Of a DNA stretch of 34,592 nucleotides, positions 17,325 to 25,849 are shown piece by piece; position 1 is the first letter of the stretch; every line of letters starts with the position of its first letter. The position numbers and the translations under genes were made by a program. The stretch is from positions 1 to 34,592 of the forward strand of contig DXZW01000021.1 in NCBI GenBank assembly GCA_019419455.1, read 5' to 3'. The DNA is from Collinsella sp. (GTDB lineage: Bacteria; Actinomycetota; Coriobacteriia; Coriobacteriales; Coriobacteriaceae). Below the pieces are notes generated by a model. It searched no databases. It had not been told where the DNA came from and saw only the letters and a program-made list of their open reading frames with translations.

Positions 17325-20300
17325 TTACGCCTCCTTCTTGGTCGAAGCAACAGGGCTGGCAGCCACGGACGCAGCGCCCGCAGCACCGCCCGCAGCACCG
17401 CCCGCAGCATCGAAGCGAGCGACATCCGCAGCGCTCGCGCGACCGGTCACGATGTCAAACGCCAGCTCCTCTGCCTGCGTATGCGTCTTGCCGGCAGCCT
17501 CGCTCGCAGCGACAATCGCCAGCACACGCTCGTACTCGGTCGGAATGACCTTCACAAAGTGCTTGCTCATCGTCTCAAAGCTGTAAAGCAGCTTAATGCC
17601 ACGCGGGCTCTGCGTCGCGTCCACGTGCTCCTGGATGAGCTCGCGAATCTGCGCCAGCTCGCCGGCAGTCGGGGCCTTGAGCTCAACGCTCTCGTGGTTC
17701 ACGCGGGCATCGAGCGTGCCGTACTGGTCAAAGACATAAGCCACGCCACCCGTCATGCCGGCAGCGAAGTTCTGCCCGACCTCGCCCAGGATGAGCGCCA
17801 GGCCACCCGTCATGTACTCGCAACCGTGGTTGCCGCAACCCTCGACCACCACGGTGGCACCGGAGTTGCGTACGCCAAAGCGCTGGCCGGCCAGGCCGTT
17901 GATGAAGCCACGGCCGCTCGTGGCGCCAAAGAACGCAACGTTGCCCACGATGATGTTTTCGTCGAACTTATAGGTCGCATGCGGGTTGGGGCGCACCGAC
18001 ACCTCGCCGCCCGAAAGGCCCTTGCCAAAGTAGTCGTTGGCGTCGCCGCACACGTTGAGCGTAATGCCGCGCGGCAGGAAGGCGCCAAAGCTCTGACCGG
18101 CCGATCCATCGCAATCGATGGTGATGGAGCCGGCGGGCAGGCCCTCGGGATGTGCCTTGGTCACCGCGTTACCCAGGATGGTGCCCACGCAACGGTTGAC
18201 GTTGGCGATATCGGCGCGGAAGCGAATCGGGCGCAAGTGGGCACGGGCATCGGCCGTATAGGGCACGAACAGCGTGGAGTCGAGCGTCTTGTCGAGCTCG
18301 CTGTCCGCGGCCATCTGCGGCAGGAAGTGACGACCGTCGGCACCCGGGATATGGGCACCGAACTCGCAGGTCGCGCTCGCCAGCACGGGCGACAGATCGA
18401 GCAGGTTGGCCTTACGGTTGCCCGGGACCTCAATCTGGCGCAAGCACTCGGGATGGCCGACCATCTCGTCGACGGTGCGGAAGCCCAGGCTCGCCATAAC
18501 CTCGCGCAGCTGCTCGGCCACAAAGAGCATAAAGTGCTCAACGTGCTCGGGCTTACCGCGGAAGCCGTGACGCAGGCGGCAGTTTTGCGTGGCGATGCCG
18601 GCCGGGCAGGTATCCTGCTGACAGTCACGCTGCATGAGGCAACCCATGGAGATGAGCGGCATGGTCGCAAAGCCAAACTCCTCGGCGCCCAGCAAGCAGG
18701 CGACGGCGACATCGGTGCCGTCCATGAGCTTGCCGTCGGCCTCGAGCACCACGCGGGAGCGCAGGCCGTTTTGCAGCAGCGTCTGCTGGGCCTCGGCAAG
18801 GCCGAGCTCCAGCGGCAGGCCGGCGTGCCAGATCGAATCGCGCGCAGCGGCACCCGAGCCGCCATTGTGGCCGCTGATCAAAATCTTGTCGGCAGCACCC
18901 TTGGCAACACCAGTGGCGATGGTGCCGACACCAGCCTCGCTGACCAGCTTGACCGACACGCGCGCACCGGGGTTGGCGTTCTTAAGGTCGAAGATCAGCT
19001 CGGCCAGGTCTTCGATGGAGTAGATGTCGTGATGCGGCGGAGGCGAGATCAGGCCGATGCCGGGCGTGGACTGACGGACCTCGGCAATCCAGGGGTAGAC
19101 CTTCTTGCCGGGCAGGTGGCCACCCTCGCCGGGCTTGGCGCCCTGGGCCATCTTGATCTGAATCTCGAAGGCGCTGCACAGGTAGCGGCTCGTCACGCCA
19201 AAGCGCGCACTTGCCACCTGCTTGATCGCGGAGTTCTTGGAATCACCGTTAGCCAGCGGGGTCTCGCGACGCGGATCCTCACCGCCCTCGCCCGAGTTGG
19301 AACGGCCGTGCAGGCGGTTCATGGCGATGGCCATGCACTCGTGTGCTTCCTTGCTGATGGAGCCGTACGACATGGCGCCGGTGTTAAAGCGGCGGACGAT
19401 GTTGAGCGCGGGCTCGACCTCGTCGAGCGAAACCGGCGTGCGGCCGCTGGCATCAAAGTCGAGCAAGTCGCGCAGACGCACGGCACGGCCGGTGCGGTGC
19501 AGGCGGGCGCTGTACTCCTTAAAGGTGTCGTAGCTGTCCTCACGGCAGGCGGTCTGCAGCAGGTAGACGGTCTGGGGGTCGATGAGGTGTTCCTCGCCGC
19601 CGAGCGGGCGCCACTTGGTCAGGCCCAGCGTGGGCAGCTGATCGGGAGCCGGGCTCTTAAGGATAGCGAGCGCGGCGTCGTAGCGCTCGTTTTGCTCGCG
19701 TTCAACGTCCTCGACACCCATACCGCCCACACGGCTCACCGTGCCGGCAAAGTACGCGTTGACGAACTCCGGCGTAAAGCCCACGGCTTCGAAGATCTGC
19801 GCCGAATGGTAGCTCTGCACCGTGGAGACGCCCATCTTGGACATGATGGAGACGATACCCGCCGTCGCGGCCTTGTTGTAGTTGTCGATGCCCTGCTCGG
19901 CCGTCACGTCCAGGTCGCCGCGTGCTGCCAAGTCGCGGATGCACGCATGCGCATTGTACGGATAGATGCCGCTTGCGGAGTAGCCCACCAGCGCCGCAAA
20001 GTCGTGCGGGGACACGGCGTCGCCGCACTCCACCACGATGTCGGCAAAGGTACGCACGCCGGCGCGGATCAGGTGATTGTGCACGCAGCCCACGGCGAGC
20101 AGCGACGGCACGGGCACCTCGCCCGCAGCGGCACGATCGCTCAACACCACAATATTCACGCCGTCGCGGACCGCAGCCTCAACGTCCTCTGCAAGCTGCT
20201 TGAGCGCAGCCTGCAGCGCGCCCTCGCCGGCGTCGCGGCGGTAGACGGCACGGAAACGGCGGGTCTTAAAGCCCACGCGGTCGATGGCGCAGATGCGGTC

Positions 20301-22034
20301 GAACTCCTCCTCGCTCAACAGCGGACGCTCCAGGCGCACCAGCTGGCAGGCCGTACGGGAGTCCTCGAGCAGGTTGCCGTGGTTGCCCAGGTAGAGCGTG
20401 GTCGAAGTCACCATATGCTCGCGCAGGGCATCGATCGGAGGATTCGTGACCTGAGCGAACAGCTGATAGAAGTAGTCAAAGAACGAGCGCGTCTTCTTGG
20501 ACAGGCAGGCCAGCGGTGCGTCGATGCCCATCGAGGCGAGCGGGGCCTTGCCCTGCTGGGCCATGGGACGCACGACCTCGTCGACGTCATCCCAGTGGTA
20601 GCCGAGCTTGGCCATACGCACGGCGGCGGGCACCTCGGCGTCCTCGGCGGGCGCGGGCGCGGCGGACTCATCGAGCGCGTCGACGGCCAGCGTCTCCTCG
20701 GCAATCCAGTCGTGGTAGGGCTTCTCCTTGGCATAGCGGGCGCGCAGCTCGTCGTTGTAGATCACGCGGCCGCGGGCAAAATCGACCTCGAGCATCTGGC
20801 CCGGTCCCAGGCAGCCGCTCGTCAGGATGTTCTCGGGGCGCACCTCGATGGTGCCCACTTCGCTTGCCAGCATAAAGCGGCCATCGCGCGTCACGTAGTA
20901 GCGGGCGGGGCGCAAGCCGTTGCGGTCGAGGGCGGCGCCCAGCGTGCGACCGTCGGTAAAGGCGATGGCCGCCGGGCCGTCCCAGGGCTCCATGAGCATG
21001 GACTGGTAGGCGTCGTAGGCGCGGCGCTCCTCGCTCAGACTGTCGTTGTGGTCCCACGGCTCAGGCAGCAGCATGGACGCAGCGCGCGTAAGCGGGCGAC
21101 CGTTCATAACCAAAAACTCGAGCACGTTGTCCAAAATCGCCGAGTCGGAACCCTCGCGGTTGATGATGGGCATCACGCGCTCAAGATCGTGCTGCAGCAC
21201 GGGGCTGTACAGGTTGGGCTCGCGGGCGCGAATCCAGTTGACGTTGCCCTTGAGGGTGTTGATCTCGCCGTTGTGGATGATAAAACGGTTGGGGTGCGCA
21301 CGCTCCCAGCTGGGCGTGGTGTTGGTGGAGTAGCGCGAGTGGACGAGCGCAACGGCCGTCTTGACAGCGGCGTCGTTGAGATCGATGAAGAAGCGGCGCA
21401 TCTGCGTGGCGACGAGCATGCCCTTGTACACGATAGTGCGCGAGCTCATGGAGCAGACGTAGAAGATCTTGTCGCGCAGGGCAAACTCGGCATCGGCCTT
21501 CTTCTCGATAGTGCGACGGCACACGTACAGGCGGCGCTCGAAGGCGTCACCCGCCGGCGTATCGTCGGGGCGGCCCAGAAAGGCTTGCAGAATGGTGGGC
21601 ATGCAGGCGCGTGCCGTCTCGCCCAGGTCGTGCGGGTCGACGGGCACCTCGCGCCAAAAGAGCAGCGGCACGCCGGCCTCGGCGCAGCCCTCCTCAAACA
21701 CGCGACGGGCATCCTCTACGCCCTTGTCGTCCTGCGGAAAGAACAGCATGGCCACGCCATAGTCGCCCTCTGCCGGCAGAATCTGGCCGCACTTTTGAGC
21801 CTCTTTGCGAAAAAAGTGATGCGGGACCTGGAACAGGATACCGGCACCGTCGCCGGTGTTCTTCTCGAGTCCCGTGCCGCCGCGGTGCTCCAAGTTGACC
21901 AGAATGGACAGCGCGTCGTCCAGAATCTGGTGATGGCGCTCACCGTTGATATCGGCAAGTGCGCCGATGCCACATGCATCGTGGTCGAATTCGGGGCGAT
22001 AAAGGCCCTGCTGTTGAGCGGAATCTGTCTGCAT
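17325..22034 (-). CDS. gltB: glutamate synthase large subunit
   Basis: This 1569-residue enzyme releases ammonia from glutamine and adds it to 2-oxoglutarate to give two glutamates. The N-terminal class II amidotransferase domain starts at Cys21 (HDACGIG) after a 20-residue propeptide that should be cleaved. The central domain is followed by the FMN/2-oxoglutarate barrel (GRSNSGEGGEDP, SGHNGGSGA) with the 3Fe-4S Cys-x5-Cys-x4-Cys set in MGCLMQRDCQQDTCPAG near 1130-1142. The last region is the beta-helix with repeated G-rich turns. The C-terminal ~30 residues are an Ala/Gly-rich low-complexity tail (AAGGAAGGAAGAAS) of unknown value. The ATG at 22034 follows GGGGAGG. It is first in gltB-gltD. 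The very long open frame on the opposite strand is a composition artefact. Confidence 0.97.
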   Translation of the reverse strand: MQTDSAQQQGLYRPEFDHDACGIGALADINGERHHQILDDALSILVNLEHRGGTGLEKNTGDGAGILFQVPHHFFRKEAQKCGQILPAEGDYGVAMLFFPQDDKGVEDARRVFEEGCAEAGVPLLFWREVPVDPHDLGETARACMPTILQAFLGRPDDTPAGDAFERRLYVCRRTIEKKADAEFALRDKIFYVCSMSSRTIVYKGMLVATQMRRFFIDLNDAAVKTAVALVHSRYSTNTTPSWERAHPNRFIIHNGEINTLKGNVNWIRAREPNLYSPVLQHDLERVMPIINREGSDSAILDNVLEFLVMNGRPLTRAASMLLPEPWDHNDSLSEERRAYDAYQSMLMEPWDGPAAIAFTDGRTLGAALDRNGLRPARYYVTRDGRFMLASEVGTIEVRPENILTSGCLGPGQMLEVDFARGRVIYNDELRARYAKEKPYHDWIAEETLAVDALDESAAPAPAEDAEVPAAVRMAKLGYHWDDVDEVVRPMAQQGKAPLASMGIDAPLACLSKKTRSFFDYFYQLFAQVTNPPIDALREHMVTSTTLYLGNHGNLLEDSRTACQLVRLERPLLSEEEFDRICAIDRVGFKTRRFRAVYRRDAGEGALQAALKQLAEDVEAAVRDGVNIVVLSDRAAAGEVPVPSLLAVGCVHNHLIRAGVRTFADIVVECGDAVSPHDFAALVGYSASGIYPYNAHACIRDLAARGDLDVTAEQGIDNYNKAATAGIVSIMSKMGVSTVQSYHSAQIFEAVGFTPEFVNAYFAGTVSRVGGMGVEDVEREQNERYDAALAILKSPAPDQLPTLGLTKWRPLGGEEHLIDPQTVYLLQTACREDSYDTFKEYSARLHRTGRAVRLRDLLDFDASGRTPVSLDEVEPALNIVRRFNTGAMSYGSISKEAHECMAIAMNRLHGRSNSGEGGEDPRRETPLANGDSKNSAIKQVASARFGVTSRYLCSAFEIQIKMAQGAKPGEGGHLPGKKVYPWIAEVRQSTPGIGLISPPPHHDIYSIEDLAELIFDLKNANPGARVSVKLVSEAGVGTIATGVAKGAADKILISGHNGGSGAAARDSIWHAGLPLELGLAEAQQTLLQNGLRSRVVLEADGKLMDGTDVAVACLLGAEEFGFATMPLISMGCLMQRDCQQDTCPAGIATQNCRLRHGFRGKPEHVEHFMLFVAEQLREVMASLGFRTVDEMVGHPECLRQIEVPGNRKANLLDLSPVLASATCEFGAHIPGADGRHFLPQMAADSELDKTLDSTLFVPYTADARAHLRPIRFRADIANVNRCVGTILGNAVTKAHPEGLPAGSITIDCDGSAGQSFGAFLPRGITLNVCGDANDYFGKGLSGGEVSVRPNPHATYKFDENIIVGNVAFFGATSGRGFINGLAGQRFGVRNSGATVVVEGCGNHGCEYMTGGLALILGEVGQNFAAGMTGGVAYVFDQYGTLDARVNHESVELKAPTAGELAQIRELIQEHVDATQSPRGIKLLYSFETMSKHFVKVIPTEYERVLAIVAASEAAGKTHTQAEELAFDIVTGRASAADVARFDAAGGAAGGAAGAASVAASPVASTKKEA

Positions 22035-22114
22035 CGCGATCCTCCCCTAGATATTTAGACAGTCAGTTGAATAGGCATAGTAGGAGCATCAGGGCATCGT
22101 TGTGTTTCCCGCCC

Positions 22115-22135
22115 GTTTCGAAACAATCGCGTAAC
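22115..22135. promoter_or_regulatory. possible nitrogen-regulator (GlnR-like) half box upstream of gltB
   Basis: GAAAC-N6-GTAAC resembles two of the four elements in actinobacterial GlnR sites. The outer two elements are absent, and whether a GlnR exists in this lineage is not visible here. It lies about 90 bp upstream of the gltB start codon. Confidence 0.25.
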
Positions 22136-22218
22136 GCACACCTTACGAGTGGGCACCGCCGACCTCAAGGGCGGCAACAAGGCGCCCAAGTTCGGCTTGT
22201 AAGCTCGCCGCTTCAAAC

Positions 22219-22355
22219 ATCTCAATCTGTAACAGGAGGAACCGATTTTGGCGCCTAGATGTTACAGATTGAGATTTTCTGCGGGACGGTTTTGGTTTGT
22301 CTCGATCTGTAACACGAAGGGTCGGTTTTGGCGGCAAACTGTTACAGATCGAGAC
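22219..22355. repeat. 57-bp palindrome array, two units (22219-22275, 22299-22355)
   Basis: Unit one has arms ATCTCAATCTGTAACA / TGTTACAGATTGAGAT; unit two has GTCTCGATCTGTAACA / TGTTACAGATCGAGAC. Both are perfect pairs despite three differences between the units, so changes are compensated. The gap is 23 bp. It lies between divergent gltB and gpmA. Confidence 0.92.
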
Positions 22356-22493
22356 ATTTCGGCAGCCCCCTTTCACCATCCCATTCAAATACAACAATTT
22401 TGTTAGTCTTGGTTAACTTTTAAGCTTAAAACGGGTATCCTTTGCGGCGTCAAGCAAACGGCACGCACACCGTGCCAGATCAAGGAGGCCCCT

Positions 22494-23267
22494 ATGGCGC
22501 ACCAAGCAGACCAGCAGACGATGCAACTCGTCCTCATCCGTCACGGAGAGTCCGAGTGGAACAAGCTCAACCTGTTCACCGGCTGGACCGATGTTGAGCT
22601 CACCGACACGGGCCGCGAAGAAGCCGCAGCAGGCGGTCGAGCCCTCAAAGAAGCCGGTTTCGACTTTGACGTCTGCTACACTTCGCGCCTCAAGCGCGCG
22701 ATCCACACCCTCAACATCGTGCTCGGCCAAATGGATCGCGAGTGGCTGCCCGTCATCAAATCCTGGAAGCTCAACGAGCGCCACTACGGAGCGTTGCAGG
22801 GTCTCAACAAGGCCGATGCCGCGGCGGAGCACGGCGACGAGCAGGTGCTCATCTGGCGCCGCTCCTTCGATATCTGCCCGCCGGCACTCGAGCCGAACGA
22901 CGCGCGCGATCCCCACACCCAGGAGCAATACCGTGATGTCGCGCCCGATCAGCTGCCCTATACCGAATGCCTCAAGGACACGATCGCCCGCGCCTGGCCC
23001 TATTTCGAAGACGAGATTCGCCCCCAGATGCTCGCCGGCAAGCGCGTACTCATCGCCGCACACGGCAACTCCCTGCGCTCACTCGTCATGAAGCTCGAGC
23101 ACCTCACGCCCGAGGAGATCCTCAAGGTCAACATCCCCACCGGCGTGCCGCTCGTCTACACCTTCGATACCGATTTCAATGTCCTCGACAAGCGCTACAT
23201 CGGCGACCCGGCGACCATCGCCGCCAAGATCGACGCCGTGGCCAATCAGGGCAAAGCGCACAAGTAG
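22494..23267 (+). CDS. gpmA: 2,3-bisphosphoglycerate-dependent phosphoglycerate mutase
   Basis: This 257-residue glycolytic enzyme interconverts 3- and 2-phosphoglycerate. The phosphorylated His17 lies in LIRHGESEWN, Glu95 in LNERHYGALQGLNK, and the second catalytic His190 in AAHGNSLR. The C-terminal GVPLVYTFD segment is typical of the cofactor-dependent form. The length is normal. The ATG at 22494 follows AGGAGG by five bases. The metal transporter gene begins 75 bp downstream with no terminator between, so they may be cotranscribed. Confidence 0.97.
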   Translation: MAHQADQQTMQLVLIRHGESEWNKLNLFTGWTDVELTDTGREEAAAGGRALKEAGFDFDVCYTSRLKRAIHTLNIVLGQMDREWLPVIKSWKLNERHYGALQGLNKADAAAEHGDEQVLIWRRSFDICPPALEPNDARDPHTQEQYRDVAPDQLPYTECLKDTIARAWPYFEDEIRPQMLAGKRVLIAAHGNSLRSLVMKLEHLTPEEILKVNIPTGVPLVYTFDTDFNVLDKRYIGDPATIAAKIDAVANQGKAHK

Positions 23268-23342
23268 CCCCAACCCAAATCCGACGCGTGGCGCCGCACG
23301 ACCCAGATGCGACGTCACGCCGCCCATACGCAGGAGCGCACC

Positions 23343-24599
23343 ATGCTCAACCATCTCAAACAACACTTTGGCTCCCGACGCACCGGTGGTCACGGAGGCC
23401 TAGACATTGCGCGGCATATCGGCCCCGGGCTGCTCGTGACCGTCGGCTTTATCGACCCGGGCAACTGGGCCTCCAATATGGCCGCGGGCTCGCAGTTTGG
23501 CTACGCGCTGCTGTGGATCGTCACGCTGTCCACGATTATGCTCATCGTGCTGCAGCACAACGCGGCGCACTTGGGCATCGCCACGGGCGCCTGCCTTGCC
23601 GAGGCCACGACCCGCTTTCTCCCCCGCATCGTGGGACGCGCGGTGCTCGGCAGCGCCTATCTCGCGACCATCGCCACCGCCATGGCCGAAGTCCTGGGCG
23701 GCGCGATTGCCCTTCAAATGCTCTTTGGGCTGCCCGTGCGTGCGGGCTGCGTCATCGTGGCGGCAGTATCGATGGCGATGCTCATGACGAACTCCTACAA
23801 GCGAGCCGAACGCTGGATCATCGCCTTCGTAGGCGTGGTAGGACTCTCGTTTTTGGCCGAGCTTGCACTAGTCAAGGTCGACTGGCCGCAAGCCGCCGCA
23901 AGCTGGATCACGCCCAGTATGCCCACTGGCTCTGCCGCGATTATCGTGAGTGTCCTGGGTGCGGTCGTTATGCCACACAACCTTTTTCTGCACTCCGAGG
24001 TCATCCAATCCATGCACTTCGAAGGCCAAGGCGAGCAGGTTATCGAAGAGCGTCTGCGCTACGAGCTCTTCGACACGCTCATTTCGATGGGCGTGGGCTG
24101 GGCAATCAACTCGGCCATGGTCATCCTGGCCGCAACGACCTTCTTTGCGCACGGCATGGTCGTAGACGACCTCGCCGTCGCAGCGGCCACGCTCTCCCCC
24201 ATTCTGGGCCCGGCGAGCTCGACCATCTTTGCGGTAGCGCTGCTGTTCGCGGGACTATCGAGCAGCGTGACAGCGGGCATGGCGGCGGGGACCATCACTG
24301 CGGGCATGTTCGACGAGGAATACGATATCCACGACCGACATTCCTCGATCGGGGTGGCGGCCTGTTTCGTCGGCGCAGTGACGGCGTGCCTGGTCGTCCC
24401 AAATCCTTTTGAAGGTCTCATCTGGAGTCAGGCACTGCTGTCGCTTCAGCTACCGATTACGGTCTTTGTGCTCATACGGCTCACCAGTTCACCCCGCGTC
24501 ATGGGCAAATACGCCAATTCGCGTCCACTCAACGCGCTGCTCGTAGGGATCGGTGCCATCGTGACGATTCTCGATGTCGTGTTGTTGACAGGGATGTAA
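23343..24599 (+). CDS. mntH: Nramp-family divalent metal transporter
   Basis: This 418-residue membrane protein imports Mn(II) or Fe(II) with protons. The metal-binding DPGN is at 38-41 in TM1 and VMPHN at 209-213 in TM6, with the Met210 that gives preference for transition metals over Mg and Ca. About 11 hydrophobic segments are present, the usual number. The ATG at 23343 follows CAGGAG; an upstream in-frame Met has no better site. It follows gpmA on the same strand. No known Mn riboswitch lies in the 75-bp spacer. A palindrome array follows its stop. Confidence 0.93.
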   Translation: MLNHLKQHFGSRRTGGHGGLDIARHIGPGLLVTVGFIDPGNWASNMAAGSQFGYALLWIVTLSTIMLIVLQHNAAHLGIATGACLAEATTRFLPRIVGRAVLGSAYLATIATAMAEVLGGAIALQMLFGLPVRAGCVIVAAVSMAMLMTNSYKRAERWIIAFVGVVGLSFLAELALVKVDWPQAAASWITPSMPTGSAAIIVSVLGAVVMPHNLFLHSEVIQSMHFEGQGEQVIEERLRYELFDTLISMGVGWAINSAMVILAATTFFAHGMVVDDLAVAAATLSPILGPASSTIFAVALLFAGLSSSVTAGMAAGTITAGMFDEEYDIHDRHSSIGVAACFVGAVTACLVVPNPFEGLIWSQALLSLQLPITVFVLIRLTSSPRVMGKYANSRPLNALLVGIGAIVTILDVVLLTGM

Positions 24600-24626
24600 T
24601 GGGGCGGGGCACCTACTCAGGCAAAC

Positions 24627-24763
24627 GTCTCGATCTGTAACATCTAGACCCGCTTTTGATGTCTAGATGTTACAGATCGAGATCATTCCGAGGGTCAGCT
24701 CCGTTTGTCTCAATCTGTAACAAGTGGGCCAAATTTCCACCGTTAGATGTTACAGATTGAGAC
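24627..24763. repeat. 57-bp palindrome array, two units (24627-24683, 24707-24763)
   Basis: Arms are GTCTCGATCTGTAACA / TGTTACAGATCGAGAT and GTCTCAATCTGTAACA / TGTTACAGATTGAGAC, with a 23-bp gap. In unit one the stem continues inward as TCTAGAC/GTCTAGA, giving 23 paired bases (one end mismatch) around an 11-nt loop. This is the best-preserved hairpin of the family. Confidence 0.93.
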
Positions 24764-24831
24764 AAAAGGTCGGCCGGACTCACAACAGACAGGATCGGCC
24801 AACAGCAACCGCGATCCCTTGGGGGCGGAGG

Positions 24832-24867
24832 AAAAGGGCCCCGGGCGAGAATTCGACCGAGGCCCTT
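24832..24867 (-). terminator. possible terminator of the rubredoxin gene
   Basis: AAGGGCC and GGCCCTT arms flank a 20-nt loop. Read on the minus strand the hairpin is followed by TTTTCC. The long loop makes it a weak candidate. Confidence 0.4.
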
Positions 24868-24906
24868 GGACAGAGCTATGTTCGGCTTTCGCCGTGTGTC
24901 TGCGAG

Positions 24907-25050
24907 CTACTCCTCGACGAGCTCAAACTGATCGGGACCGACGCCGCAGACCGGGCACACGTAGTCCTCGGGCAGCTCGGGCGTGTCGACCTCAACCTCG
25001 TAGCCACAAACGATGCACACGAACTTATACGTCTTCTTCTCCTCAGCCAT
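24907..25050 (-). CDS. rubredoxin
   Basis: This 47-residue protein binds one iron through two cysteine pairs: C12 and C15 in VCIVCGYE, and C32 and C35 in VCPVCGVG. The aromatic Y8 and Y30 and the acidic ending (FELVEE) fit rubredoxin. It is slightly shorter than the usual 52-54 residues. Rubredoxins carry single electrons, often to oxygen- or peroxide-reducing enzymes in anaerobes. The ATG at 25050 follows GAGGAG by six bases. A promoter-like pair (25095-25122) lies just upstream in an AT-rich patch. A flavin reductase gene is directly upstream on the same strand, a possible electron donor. Confidence 0.93.
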   Translation of the reverse strand: MAEEKKTYKFVCIVCGYEVEVDTPELPEDYVCPVCGVGPDQFELVEE

Positions 25051-25094
25051 GATGCTCTCCTCTCGAACGCGACTGGTGATGTACTTCGCTTATT

Positions 25095-25122
25095 AGTATA
25101 TGTTATCAATAATATAATGCAA
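25095..25122 (-). promoter_or_regulatory. promoter of the rubredoxin gene
   Basis: On the minus strand, -35 TTGCAT (25117-25122) and -10 TATACT (25095-25100) are separated by 16 bp. They lie in an unusually AT-rich stretch within the 89-bp gap after the flavin reductase stop codon. Confidence 0.55.
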
Positions 25123-25139
25123 GTATTTTTAGAACATTT

Positions 25140-25643
25140 CTAGCCTTGATACGAGGACGCCTTCGGAGGCGTCTTGCCCTTCAGGACCTTATGGTAGTAA
25201 TCGTAGGTGAGCGGCGTCTCGTCGCTCAGGTGCTCGGCATCCTCGACCTCGCCGATAAACAGTAGATGCGTGCCCACATCCACAGTGTCGATCAAACGGC
25301 AGCTAAACAGGGCCGTCGCGTGCTCGGGCACATAGGGCATGCCCAGAGCCGTCTCGCGGGTCTCGTATTTGGCAAACTTGTCATAATCGCTGCTGGTGCG
25401 GAACCCAAAGTTACCGATGTAGAGCATGTCGGCGGTCTGATCGATCACGGTCAGCGCGAACGCTTTGGCCGATGCGATGACGCCCGAGGTGACGTTGTCC
25501 TTGTTCACGGCAACCGAAATGCGCGGCGGCATGGACGTCACCTGCACCGCAGTGTTGATGACGCAGCCGGCGCGCAGCCCGTCTGCCGCGGCGCTCACCA
25601 CGTACAGACCGCTCGGCATGGTAAAGAACGCAGTTTTGTCCAT
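25140..25643 (-). CDS. flavin reductase-like FMN-binding protein
   Basis: This 167-residue protein has the split-barrel flavin reductase fold: N-terminal MPSGLYVVSA, then TSMPPRISVAVNKDN and a later FSCRLIDTVDVGTHLLFIGEV, the usual pattern of the family (also found as the N-terminal part of high-molecular-weight rubredoxins). It should bind FMN and use NAD(P)H. The ATG at 25643 follows GGGGAG; the open frame extends 64 codons further but without a ribosome site and through a terminator. Its stop lies 89 bp before the rubredoxin ATG on the same strand, which suggests a reductase-rubredoxin pair. Confidence 0.88.
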   Translation of the reverse strand: MDKTAFFTMPSGLYVVSAAADGLRAGCVINTAVQVTSMPPRISVAVNKDNVTSGVIASAKAFALTVIDQTADMLYIGNFGFRTSSDYDKFAKYETRETALGMPYVPEHATALFSCRLIDTVDVGTHLLFIGEVEDAEHLSDETPLTYDYYHKVLKGKTPPKASSYQG

Positions 25644-25694
25644 AACGATCACTCCCCTAACCCGGGTTGGAACCTCATGGATGTATGTACCCAC

Positions 25695-25728
25695 AAAAAA
25701 GGCGGCGCCCATAACGGATGCCGCCTTT
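25695..25728 (-). terminator. intrinsic terminator of the TPR-smpB operon
   Basis: AAAGGCGGC (25698-25706) pairs with GCCGCCTTT (25720-25728). On the minus strand the hairpin ends in TTTTTT. It lies about 120 bp past smpB and 50 bp before the flavin reductase start. Confidence 0.8.
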
Positions 25729-25770
25729 GAGACATATGTGTCAGAACAGTAAGAAAGATGAGACGCCCGC

Positions 25771-25837
25771 AGTTGCGGTGAAATAGGGACTGAATAGCCC
25801 CTCAAACAGGCAAAACAGTCCGTATTCCACCGCAACT
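25771..25837. repeat. 67-bp palindromic element downstream of smpB
   Basis: 22-bp arms (25771-25792 starting AGTTGCGGTG and ending GGGACTG; 25816-25837 its near-inverse) differ at two positions and flank a 23-nt centre. It lies between smpB and its terminator. The sequence is unrelated to the 57-bp family although similar in size. Only one copy is in the window. Confidence 0.75.
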
Positions 25838-25849
25838 TATACAGAACGC

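Larger units (their letters stand above)
22035..22493. other. divergent intergenic region gltB / gpmA
   Basis: This 459-bp stretch contains a GAAAC-N6-GTAAC motif (22120-22135), a GTTTCGAAAC palindrome (22115-22124), the palindrome array at 22219-22355, and an AT-rich segment (22385-22435) that probably carries the gpmA promoter. No confident -35/-10 pair was assigned for either gene. Confidence 0.5.
24600..24906. other. convergent intergenic region mntH / rubredoxin
   Basis: This 307-bp stretch holds the last palindrome array (24627-24763) and a hairpin at about 24832-24867 that could terminate the rubredoxin transcript. No gene was found. Confidence 0.5.

Noticed and set aside
23268..23342. 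Manganese riboswitch before mntH
   Set aside because: The 75-bp spacer is too short and lacks the expected paired structure.
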